DNA of 64,000 bases from Peptoclostridium sp965368085 (lineage in GTDB: Bacteria; Bacillota; Clostridia; Peptostreptococcales; Peptostreptococcaceae). Both the position numbers and the translations under genes were made by a program. Numbering within the stretch: position 1 is the stretch's first letter; every line of letters begins with the position of its first letter. Under the pieces are notes generated by a model. The model made no database searches. It worked only from the letters and a program-made list of their open reading frames with translations, and had not been told where the DNA came from. Of the stretch, positions 34,642 through 44,401 are shown one piece after another. The stretch spans positions 50,459 through 114,458 of the forward strand of contig CBDULP010000005.1 of assembly GCA_965368085.1 (NCBI GenBank), in the 5' to 3' direction.

Positions 34642-35967
34642 ATGAGGATGTACGACATAATACAAAAGAAAAGAGACGGGGGAGAGCTTACAAAAGAGGA
34701 GATAAGCTTTTTCGTGAAGGGATATACAAACGGCGAAATACCTGACTATCAGGCTTCGGCTCTTATGATGGCGATATATTTCAACAAGATGAACTACAAC
34801 GAGACACTTGAGCTTACTATGGAAATGGCAAAGAGCGGAGACAACATGGACCTTTCGGGAATAGAGGGGATAAAGGTCGACAAACACAGCACGGGAGGAG
34901 TCGGAGACAAGACTACCCTTGTTGTGGCACCGCTTGTTGCTGCTGCAGGAGCTCCTGTTGCAAAGATGTCGGGAAGAGGGCTCGGTCACACGGGAGGAAC
35001 TATAGACAAGCTTGAGGCGTTCGACGGATTCAACGTCGGGATGAGCATGGAAAAATTCATAAACAGCGTAAACGGGATAGGGATTGCAATAAGCGCCCAG
35101 ACGGGAAATCTGGCGCCTGCCGACAAAAAGCTTTACGCATTAAGGGATGTCACGGCAACTGTTGAAAACATATCGCTTATAGCCGGAAGCATAATGAGCA
35201 AAAAGCTTGCGTCGGGGGCGGACGCCATAGTTCTTGACGTCAAGTCTGGGAGCGGAGCCTTCATGAAGGACGACGAGAGGGCTTTCGAGCTTGCTCAGGA
35301 AATGGTCAGCATAGGGCTTGGAGCCGGAAGGGACATGGTGGCTCTTATAACAGACATGGACCAGCCCCTTGGAAAGGCAGTTGGAAACTCGCTTGAAGTC
35401 ATAGAGGCCATAGACACACTAAAGGGCAACGGGCCAAAGGACCTTGAAGACATATGCCTTCACCTTGGAGCCCATATGCTTTTTCTTTCTAAAAAGGTTG
35501 CAACTATAGACGAGGGTCTTGAAAGGCTTAGGGGTGTTATAGAAAGCGGAGAAGGCCTTGAAAAACTAAAAGAGCTTGTGAAAAACCAGGGAGGAGATCC
35601 TTCTTATGTGGACGACACTTCAAAGTTCAAAAAGGCAGGCCTTGTAAAAGAGGTGGTTTCAGACGAGGAGGGGTATGTCCACTCAATAAAGACTGACGAG
35701 ATAGGAAGGGCATCTCTTGTACTTGGAGCAGGCAGAGAGAACAAGGAAAGTGAAATAGACCTTTCTGTGGGGCTCGTAGTTGAGAAGAAGAGGGGAGACT
35801 ATGTGAAAAAAGGCGATGTGCTTGCACTAGTCCACTCGAACAGCCCTGAAAAATTTGAAGAGGCGGGCAGAATAATAAGGAATGCCTACAGCTTTTCACA
35901 GAACAAACCGGCAGGCGAAAAGCTCATAAAGGGAATAGTAGACAAGGACGGCACTAGAAGAATATAA
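34642..35967 (+). CDS. pdp: pyrimidine-nucleoside phosphorylase
   Basis: Phosphorolyses uridine, thymidine and deoxyuridine. The 441-residue protein has the glycosyltransferase family 3 features: helical N-domain, KHSTGGVGDKTTLVVAP, the signature SGRGLGHTGGTIDKLE, and a C-terminal domain. The Gram-positive enzyme (Pdp/PyNP) is preferred over the narrower thymidine phosphorylase DeoA from length and origin, but the two are close relatives. GGAGGCG precedes the ATG. Confidence 0.92.
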   Translation: MRMYDIIQKKRDGGELTKEEISFFVKGYTNGEIPDYQASALMMAIYFNKMNYNETLELTMEMAKSGDNMDLSGIEGIKVDKHSTGGVGDKTTLVVAPLVAAAGAPVAKMSGRGLGHTGGTIDKLEAFDGFNVGMSMEKFINSVNGIGIAISAQTGNLAPADKKLYALRDVTATVENISLIAGSIMSKKLASGADAIVLDVKSGSGAFMKDDERAFELAQEMVSIGLGAGRDMVALITDMDQPLGKAVGNSLEVIEAIDTLKGNGPKDLEDICLHLGAHMLFLSKKVATIDEGLERLRGVIESGEGLEKLKELVKNQGGDPSYVDDTSKFKKAGLVKEVVSDEEGYVHSIKTDEIGRASLVLGAGRENKESEIDLSVGLVVEKKRGDYVKKGDVLALVHSNSPEKFEEAGRIIRNAYSFSQNKPAGEKLIKGIVDKDGTRRI

Positions 35968-35990
35968 ATAAAAAACGAGAAGGTGAAGAG

Positions 35991-37283
35991 ATGAATATAC
36001 TTATAAGGGGAGCGAATGTCCTTCTTTTTGAAAACGAGGAGGCTGTAATAAAAGAGGCGGACATAGCCATTGAAGACGGGATAATAAAAAGCGTAGGCAG
36101 TGTGGACGAGCAGTTTATTGCTGAAAAGACAATAGAGGCAAATGGCATGATTGCAATGCCGGGGCTTATAAACACGCATACTCACATTCCGATGTCGCTT
36201 CTTAGAAACTATGCTGATGACATGGCTTTTTGGGAATGGCTTCAGGAAAAGGTGTGGCCAATAGAGGCTAAGATGAACGAAGAGGACATATACTGGGGAA
36301 GCATGCTGAGCATTTCAGAACTTATAATGTCGGGAACCACATGCTTTAACGACATGTACAGGTTTGCCGGTACGGTTGCAAAGGCAATGGCGGACACAGG
36401 AATAAGGGGAGCGGTGTCGAACACGCTTTTCGATATGACCAGAAACGAGGACAATGGTTTTGAAAAGGCAATAGAGATACACAAGCAGTGGCACGGAGCG
36501 TCAAATGGCAGAATAAGCACATTCATATCGCCTCACGCCCCATACACATGCTCTGACGATTATTTAAAAGGAGCGGCGGAAACTGCGAAGAGACTTGGAG
36601 TACCGCTTCATACTCATATAAGCGAGAGTGCGCGCGAAGTTGAAGAGAGCGTAAGGGATTTTGGAAAGAGCCCTGTAAAAAGGCTTTATGACATTGGAGT
36701 TTTTGACACCCATACAATGGCAGCCCACTGCGTCCATTTGAGCAATGAAGACATGGATATGATGAGTGAAAAAGGAGTTAGCGTATTGAACAACCCTACA
36801 AGCAACTTGAAGCTTGGAAATGGATTTGCGCCCGTTCCAAAGCTTATGGAAAAGGGAGTGAACGTGTCGCTTGGAACAGACGGGGCATGCAGTAATAACA
36901 ACCAGGACATGTTCGAGGAGATAAACCTTGCGGCCATTGTAAACAAGGGCGTGACAGGAGATCCTCTTGCCGTGCCTTCGAAGACAGCGGTGAAAATGGC
37001 AACCCTAAACGGAGCAAAAGCAATGGGGATTGTAAGCAGCATAGGTTCAATTGAAGAAGGCAAAAAGGCAGATTTAATACTCATTGACACTGAAAAGCCG
37101 CATTTCTATCCGAAATACAACCTCATATCGTCGCTTTCGTACTGTGCAAAGGCTTCGGATGTGGATACTGTCATAGTCGATGGAAATATATTGATGGAAA
37201 AAAGAATGCTTACTACAATAGACATTGAAATGGTAAAAAGAAAAGTCAATGAATCTGTAAAAAGGCTCATGAGGTCCATATAA
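35991..37283 (+). CDS. mtaD: 5-methylthioadenosine/S-adenosylhomocysteine deaminase
   Basis: Amidohydrolase of 430 residues predicted to deaminate methylthioadenosine, S-adenosylhomocysteine or adenosine to the inosine derivative. Metal ligands are visible in NTHTHIP (near residue 60), HTHISES (near 208) and GTDGACSNNNQDM (near 295), with HAPYTCS in between. It starts 23 bases after the pyrimidine phosphorylase, with AGAAGGTGAAG as ribosome site, and ends before an intrinsic terminator. This fits a salvage operon. Confidence 0.9.
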   Translation: MNILIRGANVLLFENEEAVIKEADIAIEDGIIKSVGSVDEQFIAEKTIEANGMIAMPGLINTHTHIPMSLLRNYADDMAFWEWLQEKVWPIEAKMNEEDIYWGSMLSISELIMSGTTCFNDMYRFAGTVAKAMADTGIRGAVSNTLFDMTRNEDNGFEKAIEIHKQWHGASNGRISTFISPHAPYTCSDDYLKGAAETAKRLGVPLHTHISESAREVEESVRDFGKSPVKRLYDIGVFDTHTMAAHCVHLSNEDMDMMSEKGVSVLNNPTSNLKLGNGFAPVPKLMEKGVNVSLGTDGACSNNNQDMFEEINLAAIVNKGVTGDPLAVPSKTAVKMATLNGAKAMGIVSSIGSIEEGKKADLILIDTEKPHFYPKYNLISSLSYCAKASDVDTVIVDGNILMEKRMLTTIDIEMVKRKVNESVKRLMRSI

Positions 37284-37369
37284 GTTTTAACGACTTATTA
37301 AAAGCTCATATAATATACGGCGTAAAGCGATAAGTTATATTAAGTGAAAATATAAAACATGCATATTTA

Positions 37370-37407
37370 AAAAGATGATTCCTAAAACCTGGAGTCATCT
37401 TTTTTTG
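37370..37407 (+). terminator. intrinsic terminator after mtaD
   Basis: Stem AGATGATTCC / GGAGTCATCT (one G-T pair) with seven T residues. Confidence 0.75.
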
Positions 37408-37598
37408 TTCAAATTTGTTCATTCGGTAATTTATGATTTTGATATGCCTCCCGCTGCTTTAGAATTCATCAGAAGACATATAACTGCTAATATCGAATCT
37501 TTTTGGATATAAATATAAAATGAATGGAATAATCTGCAATTAGAAACTGTATGAACTTGATGCAAACAATAATATGTATAAGGGATAAGGGGGAGTAT

Positions 37599-38801
37599 AT
37601 GAACTGGATTGGTTTCACGCGTCTTATGAAATCTATATACGGCAAGGGAGTTCCCGACATAGAATGGATAGAAAAGCAGGGTCTTCTTGCAGTCAAAATA
37701 GGGCAGACATTTGCTCTTAGAATAGACTTTTTGGATGAGAATACATGCACTCATCTTTCGAAGCTCTACTCCCATAATTCAAACATACCTTCGGAGACGG
37801 TGGAAGAGCTTATGGACATGTATACTGAGAAGGGCTGGATGGACAATTTCGAGTATGTTGAAAAAATGCCCATAGCGTCAGCGTCAGTGGGACAGGTCCA
37901 CAGGGCAAGGCTGCGAAGCGGTGAAGAAGTGGTAGTAAAGCTTATAAAGAAAGATTTCACCAAAAGCTTCAAAAGAGATGTCGACAGCCTCAAGAGGTTT
38001 TTAAAGACAGTCATATTTTTTTATCCTAAGATTGACAAGGTGGCCGATCCTCTGGGGATATTGAAGAACATTGAAAAGTATACTCTTGACGAACTTAATC
38101 TAATAAATGAGATAGAGCATGGCGAGATATTAAAGGGAATAAGGGATACAAACATGGAGCGGTATGACCTTTCAAGGCTCAAATTCCCTAAAATATACAG
38201 GGAGCTTTCGAATGAAAACATACTCGTATCCGAGTTTGTAAGGGGAGAGACATTTGATCACCTTCTCCAGCAAAAAAAACTGAACTACGACAATCTGCTG
38301 GAGCTTTTCCACATACACGGATTTTACGTTTTCAACATAGGGACTTTCCACGGGGACATACACCCCGGAAATATAATACTCAGCGGAGACGATCTGTACT
38401 TCATAGACACAGGCGCTATTAGCAGTGTGGGAGATAAAATACAGTTGGGCCTTTTAAAATTCATGGAGAACCTCAGCTGTTACAACTACGAGGAGTGTGC
38501 GAAGAACCTCAATGAGATGGCAGAAGTTGACATAAGCGGCAAGAAATTTGATGCATACAGGGAAAAATTTTTAAAACTTTATACGGATTTTGCTGGAAAA
38601 ACAGTATCTCAGGTGAGTCTGACGAGAAAAATGATGGAGACTATAAAACTCGGGGTAAATAGCGGAATGGTATTTGAAAAGGGTATGTATCCTATAATAA
38701 AAAGCCTTATGTATCTTGATGGCATGGTAATAAAATGCAATCCTGACGCTGTTTTAATGGAGGACATGAGAAGGTTCATAGGAGAACTTAAAAAGAAGTG
38801 A
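37599..38801 (+). CDS. UbiB/ABC1-family atypical protein kinase-like protein
   Basis: The 400-residue protein has the family hallmarks: KxGQ motif (VKIGQTFALR), the alanine-rich loop before QVH (ASASVGQVHRA), the kinase lysine in VVVKLI, the catalytic HGDIHPGN loop and the DTG motif (YFIDTGAI) in place of DFG. UbiB/COQ8 proteins support quinone or lipid metabolism; the role in an anaerobe without obvious ubiquinone is unclear. ATG 37599 has AAGGGGGAG upstream. It leads a three-gene operon with a CrtI-like oxidoreductase and an HPPD-like protein. Confidence 0.85.
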   Translation: MNWIGFTRLMKSIYGKGVPDIEWIEKQGLLAVKIGQTFALRIDFLDENTCTHLSKLYSHNSNIPSETVEELMDMYTEKGWMDNFEYVEKMPIASASVGQVHRARLRSGEEVVVKLIKKDFTKSFKRDVDSLKRFLKTVIFFYPKIDKVADPLGILKNIEKYTLDELNLINEIEHGEILKGIRDTNMERYDLSRLKFPKIYRELSNENILVSEFVRGETFDHLLQQKKLNYDNLLELFHIHGFYVFNIGTFHGDIHPGNIILSGDDLYFIDTGAISSVGDKIQLGLLKFMENLSCYNYEECAKNLNEMAEVDISGKKFDAYREKFLKLYTDFAGKTVSQVSLTRKMMETIKLGVNSGMVFEKGMYPIIKSLMYLDGMVIKCNPDAVLMEDMRRFIGELKKK

Positions 38802-38816
38802 TATGGGGGATGGCAT

Positions 38817-40316
38817 ATGGGTAAAAAAATTGCAATAGTGGGGGCAGGGCCTGGCGGACTTACTGCCGGGGTCATACTTTCAAGCAAGGGGTACAGTGTG
38901 GACATATATGAGAAACAGGATTACATAGGCGGAAGGAATTCATCTTTTGACATGGGGGGCTTCAAATTTGACCTGGGTCCTACATTTTTGATGATGAAAT
39001 TCGTGCTTGATGAGATATTCCAGATCGCGGGAAGAAATATAGATGACTATCTGGACATAAGGGAGATAGATCCGCTATACAGGCTTGTACTTCCTGGAGG
39101 AAAGGACTTTTATCCGACAAGGGATATTTCAATGATGAAATCTGAAATGGAGAGGAATTTTCCGGGGGCATTTGAAAGATATAAGGAGTTTTTAATTGAG
39201 GAAAAGAAAAAATTTGATGTGCTCATTCCCTGCCTTCAAATACCTTACGACTCATTTGCAGATTTTTTCAAGGGGAGGTTTATAAAGGCCCTTCCAAGGC
39301 TGGATGCCCACAAGAGTCTATTTGGACATCTTGGAAGGTATTTTGACGACGACGTGCTGAGGCTTGCATTTACATTTCAGGCGAAATACCTCGGAATGTC
39401 TCCCTGGGAGTGTCCGGGAACGTTCAGCATAATATCATATATAGAGCACGGCAGGGGGATATACCATCCCATAGGCGGGCTGAACGAGATATCAAAGGCC
39501 ATGGCTAGGATTATAGAGGAAAACGGAGGGAATATACATCTTTCATCACCGGTAAAAGAAATTAAGGTAAACGACAAAAGGGCTAGTGCACTTTTGCTCC
39601 AAAGCGGAAATGTTGTGAATGCGGACTATGTAGTCTTGAATGCTGACTTTGCCCATGCTATGAATAACTTGGTAGGTGAGGAGTTCAGGTCGAAATATAC
39701 GGACAAAAAGCTTGAAGGCAAAAAATATTCATGTTCAACATTCATGCTGTATCTAGGGGTTGAAGGGAGCTACGACGAAATGCCCCACCACAATATACTG
39801 TTTGCGGATGATTACAGAAAAAACATAGAGGATATATCAAAGCGGTATGAGGTTTCAGAAGATCCGTCCATATATGTGCAAAACGCGTCGGTGACTGATC
39901 CTACACTTGCACCGTTGGGCAAATCATCCATATATGTGCTGGTTCCGGTTCCAAACAACAACTCGGATTTTGACTGGGAGAGTGAAAAGGCGGCGTTCAG
40001 GGATAAGATCATAAGGATAATCGAGGAGCGTGGAGGTTTTAAAGGCCTTGGAAAGAGAATAATTGAAGAGCTGATAATCACGCCTTTTGACTGGGAAGAT
40101 GAAAAGAGCGTATATAAAGGAGCGACTTTCAATCTTGCGCATAACATAGGACAAATGCTTGTATTCAGACCTCATAACAGGTTTGAAGAGTTTGCCGGGT
40201 GCTACCTCGTGGGAGGGGGGACGCATCCGGGAAGCGGTCTTCCGACCATATACGAATCGGGAAAGATATCTTCGAGGCTCATAATGCAGGATGACGGAAA
40301 AAAGGCGGATTTTTAG
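38817..40316 (+). CDS. phytoene-desaturase-like FAD-dependent oxidoreductase
   Basis: The 499-residue protein has an N-terminal dinucleotide-binding motif (AIVGAGPGGLTAG), the second FAD segment IGGRNSSFDMGGFKFDLGP typical of CrtI-like proteins, and a C-terminal carotenoid-oxidase motif (LVGGGTHPGSGLPTIYESG). In pigment makers such proteins desaturate or isomerise carotenoids. No phytoene synthase is in the window, so the substrate is open, perhaps another isoprenoid. The gene starts 15 bases after the UbiB-like gene. Confidence 0.85.
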   Translation: MGKKIAIVGAGPGGLTAGVILSSKGYSVDIYEKQDYIGGRNSSFDMGGFKFDLGPTFLMMKFVLDEIFQIAGRNIDDYLDIREIDPLYRLVLPGGKDFYPTRDISMMKSEMERNFPGAFERYKEFLIEEKKKFDVLIPCLQIPYDSFADFFKGRFIKALPRLDAHKSLFGHLGRYFDDDVLRLAFTFQAKYLGMSPWECPGTFSIISYIEHGRGIYHPIGGLNEISKAMARIIEENGGNIHLSSPVKEIKVNDKRASALLLQSGNVVNADYVVLNADFAHAMNNLVGEEFRSKYTDKKLEGKKYSCSTFMLYLGVEGSYDEMPHHNILFADDYRKNIEDISKRYEVSEDPSIYVQNASVTDPTLAPLGKSSIYVLVPVPNNNSDFDWESEKAAFRDKIIRIIEERGGFKGLGKRIIEELIITPFDWEDEKSVYKGATFNLAHNIGQMLVFRPHNRFEEFAGCYLVGGGTHPGSGLPTIYESGKISSRLIMQDDGKKADF

Positions 40317-40335
40317 CATTACAGGGAGGGATAGC

Positions 40336-41418
40336 ATGAGTGAAATTAAAAATGATGACAAGAAACTGCTTGAGAGGGTTGAAAAAGTAATGGCTGAGAG
40401 GAAAAAATCAGGGATCGAATTACTGGTGGGAGGGCTACAGTTTGCCATTATAAATGTTGAGATGCAGCACATCAATGCAGCAGTTCAGGATATGAACGAG
40501 TATACGGGCTATGCACCTCTTTATGCGTTCGAAGATGAAGAGTCTGCAAGCGTAGTGATGAGTGAAAAGAGTTCGGCAGACATAATAATAAGGGCCAGAA
40601 AGGGAGGGGAGAATCCATTCGCGGAATATAATGACAATCCAAAGTCAAAGAATCTCATAAATACAAGGCTTGAAACATTTGCATTTTTGACTGACGATAT
40701 AGAAAAGTATTTCGAAATTCAAAAGGACAGGGGGATAAAATTCCTTACGGATGAAATACAGGACATGGGAGATTATTTGTATGTTCAGACAGAGCCTTCA
40801 AAGTATAGCGGGGTTTCAACGGGCATAGTGCAGTGGAAGGGCGAGGGAAGAAGCTATAGGACTAGGGACTCGAGTGATTTTGACATAGGTTTCATAGTGC
40901 CAAAGCCTGACTATAAAAGCAAAATAGGGTTTTTGGATCATGCGGCAATAAGAGTCAGGGCATGCGATAGAGACGACGCGATAATTGAATTTATGAACCT
41001 TACAAATTATGATTTTAAATTTTCGATATATGTAAAATCGCTCAATTCAATAACAAGTGTGGTAAGGCTTTCAGAAGATGACTTTGCGATGGTGTTCACT
41101 TCGGGAATAGGGCCGTACGTAGATGATGAGAAATCGGGGCCTACTGAAAAATTCATACACTATTATGGGCCGAGGGTTCACCACATGGCTTTTATAACGG
41201 AGGACATAGAGGAAACTTTTGAAAATCTAAAATATGATGGAATTGAATTTATGTCAGGGCTTGTGGGCTCAGAACAAGAGGGGCTAAGACAGGTGTTTTC
41301 ACAGGAGTCACAGAGTACTCTTATTGTGAATGAGTATATAAAAAGGTACGGGGGTTTCGACGGTTTTTTTACAAAGAGTAATGTTGAAGAACTTACAAAG
41401 GCAACAGAAAAGCAGTAA
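40336..41418 (+). CDS. 4-hydroxyphenylpyruvate dioxygenase-like VOC protein
   Basis: The 360-residue protein has two glyoxalase-like halves. The C-terminal half retains what look like the HPPD metal ligands: a His in FLDHAAIRV, a His in RVHHMAFITEDI and a Glu in LIVNEYIKRYGGF. True HPPD needs O2, which is odd in an anaerobe; a VOC enzyme with another substrate is possible. ATG 40336 has AGGGAGGG seven bases upstream. It is the third gene of the UbiB/CrtI-like operon and ends before a terminator. Confidence 0.75.
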   Translation: MSEIKNDDKKLLERVEKVMAERKKSGIELLVGGLQFAIINVEMQHINAAVQDMNEYTGYAPLYAFEDEESASVVMSEKSSADIIIRARKGGENPFAEYNDNPKSKNLINTRLETFAFLTDDIEKYFEIQKDRGIKFLTDEIQDMGDYLYVQTEPSKYSGVSTGIVQWKGEGRSYRTRDSSDFDIGFIVPKPDYKSKIGFLDHAAIRVRACDRDDAIIEFMNLTNYDFKFSIYVKSLNSITSVVRLSEDDFAMVFTSGIGPYVDDEKSGPTEKFIHYYGPRVHHMAFITEDIEETFENLKYDGIEFMSGLVGSEQEGLRQVFSQESQSTLIVNEYIKRYGGFDGFFTKSNVEELTKATEKQ

Positions 41419-41423
41419 GAAGA

Positions 41424-41454
41424 GAAATGAAGCCGGCTATGCCGGCTTCATTTC
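41424..41454. terminator. bidirectional terminator
   Basis: Fourteen-bp perfect stem GAAATGAAGCCGGC / GCCGGCTTCATTTC with a TAT loop. It overlaps the last codons of the minus-strand mscS gene. Confidence 0.85.
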
Positions 41455-42389
41455 TTGGCGTTCACTTTAATTTCTATATCTTGGGCAGGCGCATTTTTGC
41501 CTTCGAAAAGTTCGCTGTATATCCGCTGGGTAGGATATGCAAAATCAATGTCATCATGCTTTGCAAATTCCTCGAGAATGTGCTCCCATATCTTTTCGGC
41601 GCTTCCCCTTCTGTACCTGGGTTTGCAAAGATACCTTATTGTGAGTGTTATATAGCTTGACTTGACATCGGTGTATACAATAGGTGTAAGCTTGCTGTAA
41701 AATATCATGAACCTTCTTGCGGCCGTTTCTACCTTTTTTTGGGCTTCGAGGCTCATGTGTTCTGCATGTTCGTTGGCTATGCCCCGAAGTATATTTTTGG
41801 CTTTTTTCCAGTTGCTCTCATATGTTATGCTTACAGGAATTTCATTCCACACAAAATGGAATCCCTTATCATAGTTTGCCAGGGGAATTGAAAATATGCT
41901 ACTGTTGGGTATGTGTATTATCCTTCCTGTGCTTTGGTCTGCATCGACCCAGTTGCCTATTTCGAGGATTGTGAACTGGAATATCCTAATGTCGATTACA
42001 TCTCCTGAATTGTCGCCTATCTGGATTCGATCCCCCGCTTCAAATGGCCTTTTAAGTAGTATAAAAACCCATGCGGCGATATTTATTATAAGGTCTTTAA
42101 GCGCAATTGCTATACCGGCAGCTGAAAGTCCGAAAAATGTAATCAGCGAACCGGATTCTTCAAACCAAAGAGTGCCTATTAGCACAAATGCCAATATGAA
42201 TATTATATATAGCAGAAATTTTTTATATCTGTACCGGATCTTCACATCTTTTATCCTTATACTGAGCATGTTTGTTATAGTCTTATTTAAAAAGTAGAGC
42301 AAAGTCACAGTTAGAATTGAAAATAGAATTCGTATGTGCAGGTTTTTTATGTTTAAAAATTTAATGAGAAAATCCTTAGAATAGTCCAT
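41448..42389 (-). CDS. MscS-family mechanosensitive ion channel
   Basis: The 313-residue protein has three or four N-terminal membrane helices, a pore-lining helix with the pattern FFGLSAAGIAIALKDLIINI, and the beta domain start (RPFEAGDRIQIGDNSGDVIDI) that defines MscS. It releases solutes on hypo-osmotic stress. The ATG at 42389 is chosen because AAAGGA lies 9 bases upstream; an upstream TTG overlaps that site. It is converging with the UbiB-CrtI-HPPD operon. Confidence 0.9.
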   Translation of the reverse strand: MDYSKDFLIKFLNIKNLHIRILFSILTVTLLYFLNKTITNMLSIRIKDVKIRYRYKKFLLYIIFILAFVLIGTLWFEESGSLITFFGLSAAGIAIALKDLIINIAAWVFILLKRPFEAGDRIQIGDNSGDVIDIRIFQFTILEIGNWVDADQSTGRIIHIPNSSIFSIPLANYDKGFHFVWNEIPVSITYESNWKKAKNILRGIANEHAEHMSLEAQKKVETAARRFMIFYSKLTPIVYTDVKSSYITLTIRYLCKPRYRRGSAEKIWEHILEEFAKHDDIDFAYPTQRIYSELFEGKNAPAQDIEIKVNAKK

Positions 42390-42487
42390 TAGAAAATTTC
42401 CTTTCAAAATGTCAGACGTATTTTGGTTTGCTGGTGTTTTCAGAGTGATTTGCGTGTCTTGTGGTTTTTATGCAGATATGGCAAGGT

Positions 42488-43558
42488 TTAAAGCCATTTT
42501 TTATTTTTGAAGAATGCCAGCATTCCCAATGTTATGGTAACCATTAGTGAATATAAAAACCAAGGATAAAACCATGTTGCTTCAAGCTCGGGCATGTGCT
42601 TGAAGTTCATGCCGTATACGCCGGCTATGAATGTCAGTGGTATGAATATTGTAGAGATTATCGTAAGCACTTTCATTATCTCGTTCATTCTGTTGCCGGA
42701 TATTGATATGAAAAGCTCCGTCATTCCAGAGAGCACATCTCTTAAAGATTCAATCGTATCGAGTATTTGGATTATGTGTTCATATACATCTCTAAAATAC
42801 ATTGATGTAGATCTGTCTATCAATCTGAAGTCCGCCCTTTGAAGAGAAGAGAGGACTTCGCGTAGCGGCCAAAGGGATTTTTTAAGAAAAATCATTTCCC
42901 TTTTGAGGCTGTGTATTTCATTTAGTATTGAGTGGTCCATGCTTTCGAATATCATACTTTCTATGCTTTCAACCTTATCTCCTATATTTTCTATGAGCAC
43001 AAAATAGTTATCTACAACCGTATCTATTATGGCGTATGCAAGATAGTCGGCGCTCATGTTTCTGATCCGGCTGCTCGGATTTTTAAGTCTGTTAACAAGC
43101 TTGTTGAAAATGTCGCTTTTTTTCTCTTGGAAAGTCGCCACAAAATCATTTCCAAGTATTATGCTCATCTGTTCTCTTTCTATAATACATTCTTTTTCAT
43201 TGTAGTTCAAAACTTTTATTATTATGGATATGTATTGGTCTGAATCGTCAATTTTGGCCCGGTGGGAAGTGTTTAATATGTCTTCGAGTATGAGAGGGTG
43301 GATTTCTAAAATTTTCCCTAATTCGCCTATGGTATTGACGTCAGAAAGTCCGATGACATTTATCCACGTGGTATGCCCGGATTTTATATGGTCTGGGCAT
43401 TCATTTGGCGAAGATATGGAAAGCTCATCTATTGAGTCGGCAGAATATTTAAGAATGGAAATGGAAGTGGTTTCGAATAAGTGGTTTCCTGTGAGGACAA
43501 GAGATCCGGGAGGCAAACCTATCTTTTTCGACATGTTTTTTACGCTTGAAAGTTTCAT
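42488..43558 (-). CDS. corA: CorA-family magnesium/cobalt transporter
   Basis: The 356-residue protein has a large cytoplasmic N-domain with long helices and two C-terminal membrane helices. The selectivity motif YGMNF follows the first helix (FIPLTFIAGVYGMNF), which defines CorA. The C-terminus is basic (FFKNKKWL). ATG 43558 is selected because AGGGGAGA precedes it by about 9 bases. It is transcribed leftwards toward mscS with a 98-base gap. Confidence 0.93.
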   Translation of the reverse strand: MKLSSVKNMSKKIGLPPGSLVLTGNHLFETTSISILKYSADSIDELSISSPNECPDHIKSGHTTWINVIGLSDVNTIGELGKILEIHPLILEDILNTSHRAKIDDSDQYISIIIKVLNYNEKECIIEREQMSIILGNDFVATFQEKKSDIFNKLVNRLKNPSSRIRNMSADYLAYAIIDTVVDNYFVLIENIGDKVESIESMIFESMDHSILNEIHSLKREMIFLKKSLWPLREVLSSLQRADFRLIDRSTSMYFRDVYEHIIQILDTIESLRDVLSGMTELFISISGNRMNEIMKVLTIISTIFIPLTFIAGVYGMNFKHMPELEATWFYPWFLYSLMVTITLGMLAFFKNKKWL

Positions 43559-43777
43559 AATACAATCTCCCCTCGATGAGTAATACAAGATTTCTTATAG
43601 AATACCCCAAAAATTATATGGAAAACGGCTGTTGATATATATGCCGGTTTGAATTATGGCGATATTATCTAAAGCGTGGGTATAAAAGCACTATGGGAGC
43701 ATGGCCGCAACATATTTGATGTATTGAGAATTAATGAATACATACTCTTTTTTAATTCGGCAAAAGGGATGATGCTT

Positions 43778-44359
43778 ATGAAAAGAAAAATAGACTATTT
43801 AAAGCAGATATATAGGTTTGACAAGAGCAAGGGAATATTTATAATAGAGGTTTCGCTTGACAGCTATAATGAAGTTTTTAATGGGTGGGATCCTTCTCCT
43901 TTCAAGAAGAGGGACATAGAGCCTGATTTGAAGTTTTTTCTGGAAGAGTGTTCATATGACATACCGCTTAAATATGATATTGAGATATGGCTTTATATAC
44001 CTGAAAAGCTGAAGGATATTAAAAAGGAGGCGCTCACCGAGGCTGGGATTAAAAACAATTTTGAATTTCTCGCTCACATTATAGCCAGGGAACTCAGAAA
44101 CAGCAAGAAAAAAACAATGGTGTACGCTTCAATGGCGTTTGCGTTCCTTACATTGGCGTATTCAGTCCAAGATGGGGGAATGTCTGGAAGGCTATTTTCT
44201 TCAATCATACTTGAAGGGATTTTCATAGGGGGCTGGGTGTTTTTATGGGAGGCGTTTTCACTTATATTTATAGCAAATCAGGATGTGAAAAAAAAGCTTA
44301 AAGAGTATAAGCGGTTCATAAGGACGGATATAGAATTCAAGTATGAAAAAAAGGACTAG
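43778..44359 (+). CDS. membrane protein of unknown function
   Basis: The 193-residue protein has a soluble N-terminal part (about 1-110, with FDKSKGIFIIEVSLDSYNEVF) and two C-terminal hydrophobic helices (about 112-130 and 140-165), then a basic tail. I do not recognise the family. The start ATG 43778 is chosen because AAAGGGA is 8 bases upstream; the frame is open back to 43676. It sits alone between divergent corA and convergent FBPase. Confidence 0.6.
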   Translation: MKRKIDYLKQIYRFDKSKGIFIIEVSLDSYNEVFNGWDPSPFKKRDIEPDLKFFLEECSYDIPLKYDIEIWLYIPEKLKDIKKEALTEAGIKNNFEFLAHIIARELRNSKKKTMVYASMAFAFLTLAYSVQDGGMSGRLFSSIILEGIFIGGWVFLWEAFSLIFIANQDVKKKLKEYKRFIRTDIEFKYEKKD

Positions 44360-44394
44360 ATTTTAAATGCATATTTAAATTCCAGTCCTTTTGG
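44347..44394. terminator. bidirectional terminator between convergent genes
   Basis: Stem AAAAGGACT / AGTCCTTTT with inner pairing ATTTAAA / TTTAAAT-like bases, between the unknown membrane gene and fbp. Confidence 0.65.
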
Positions 44395-44401
44395 GCAATG
44401 T

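Noticed and set aside
37599..40316. Carotenoid biosynthesis cluster
   Set aside because: Only a CrtI-like oxidoreductase is present, with no phytoene synthase or cyclase, so a pigment pathway is not supported.
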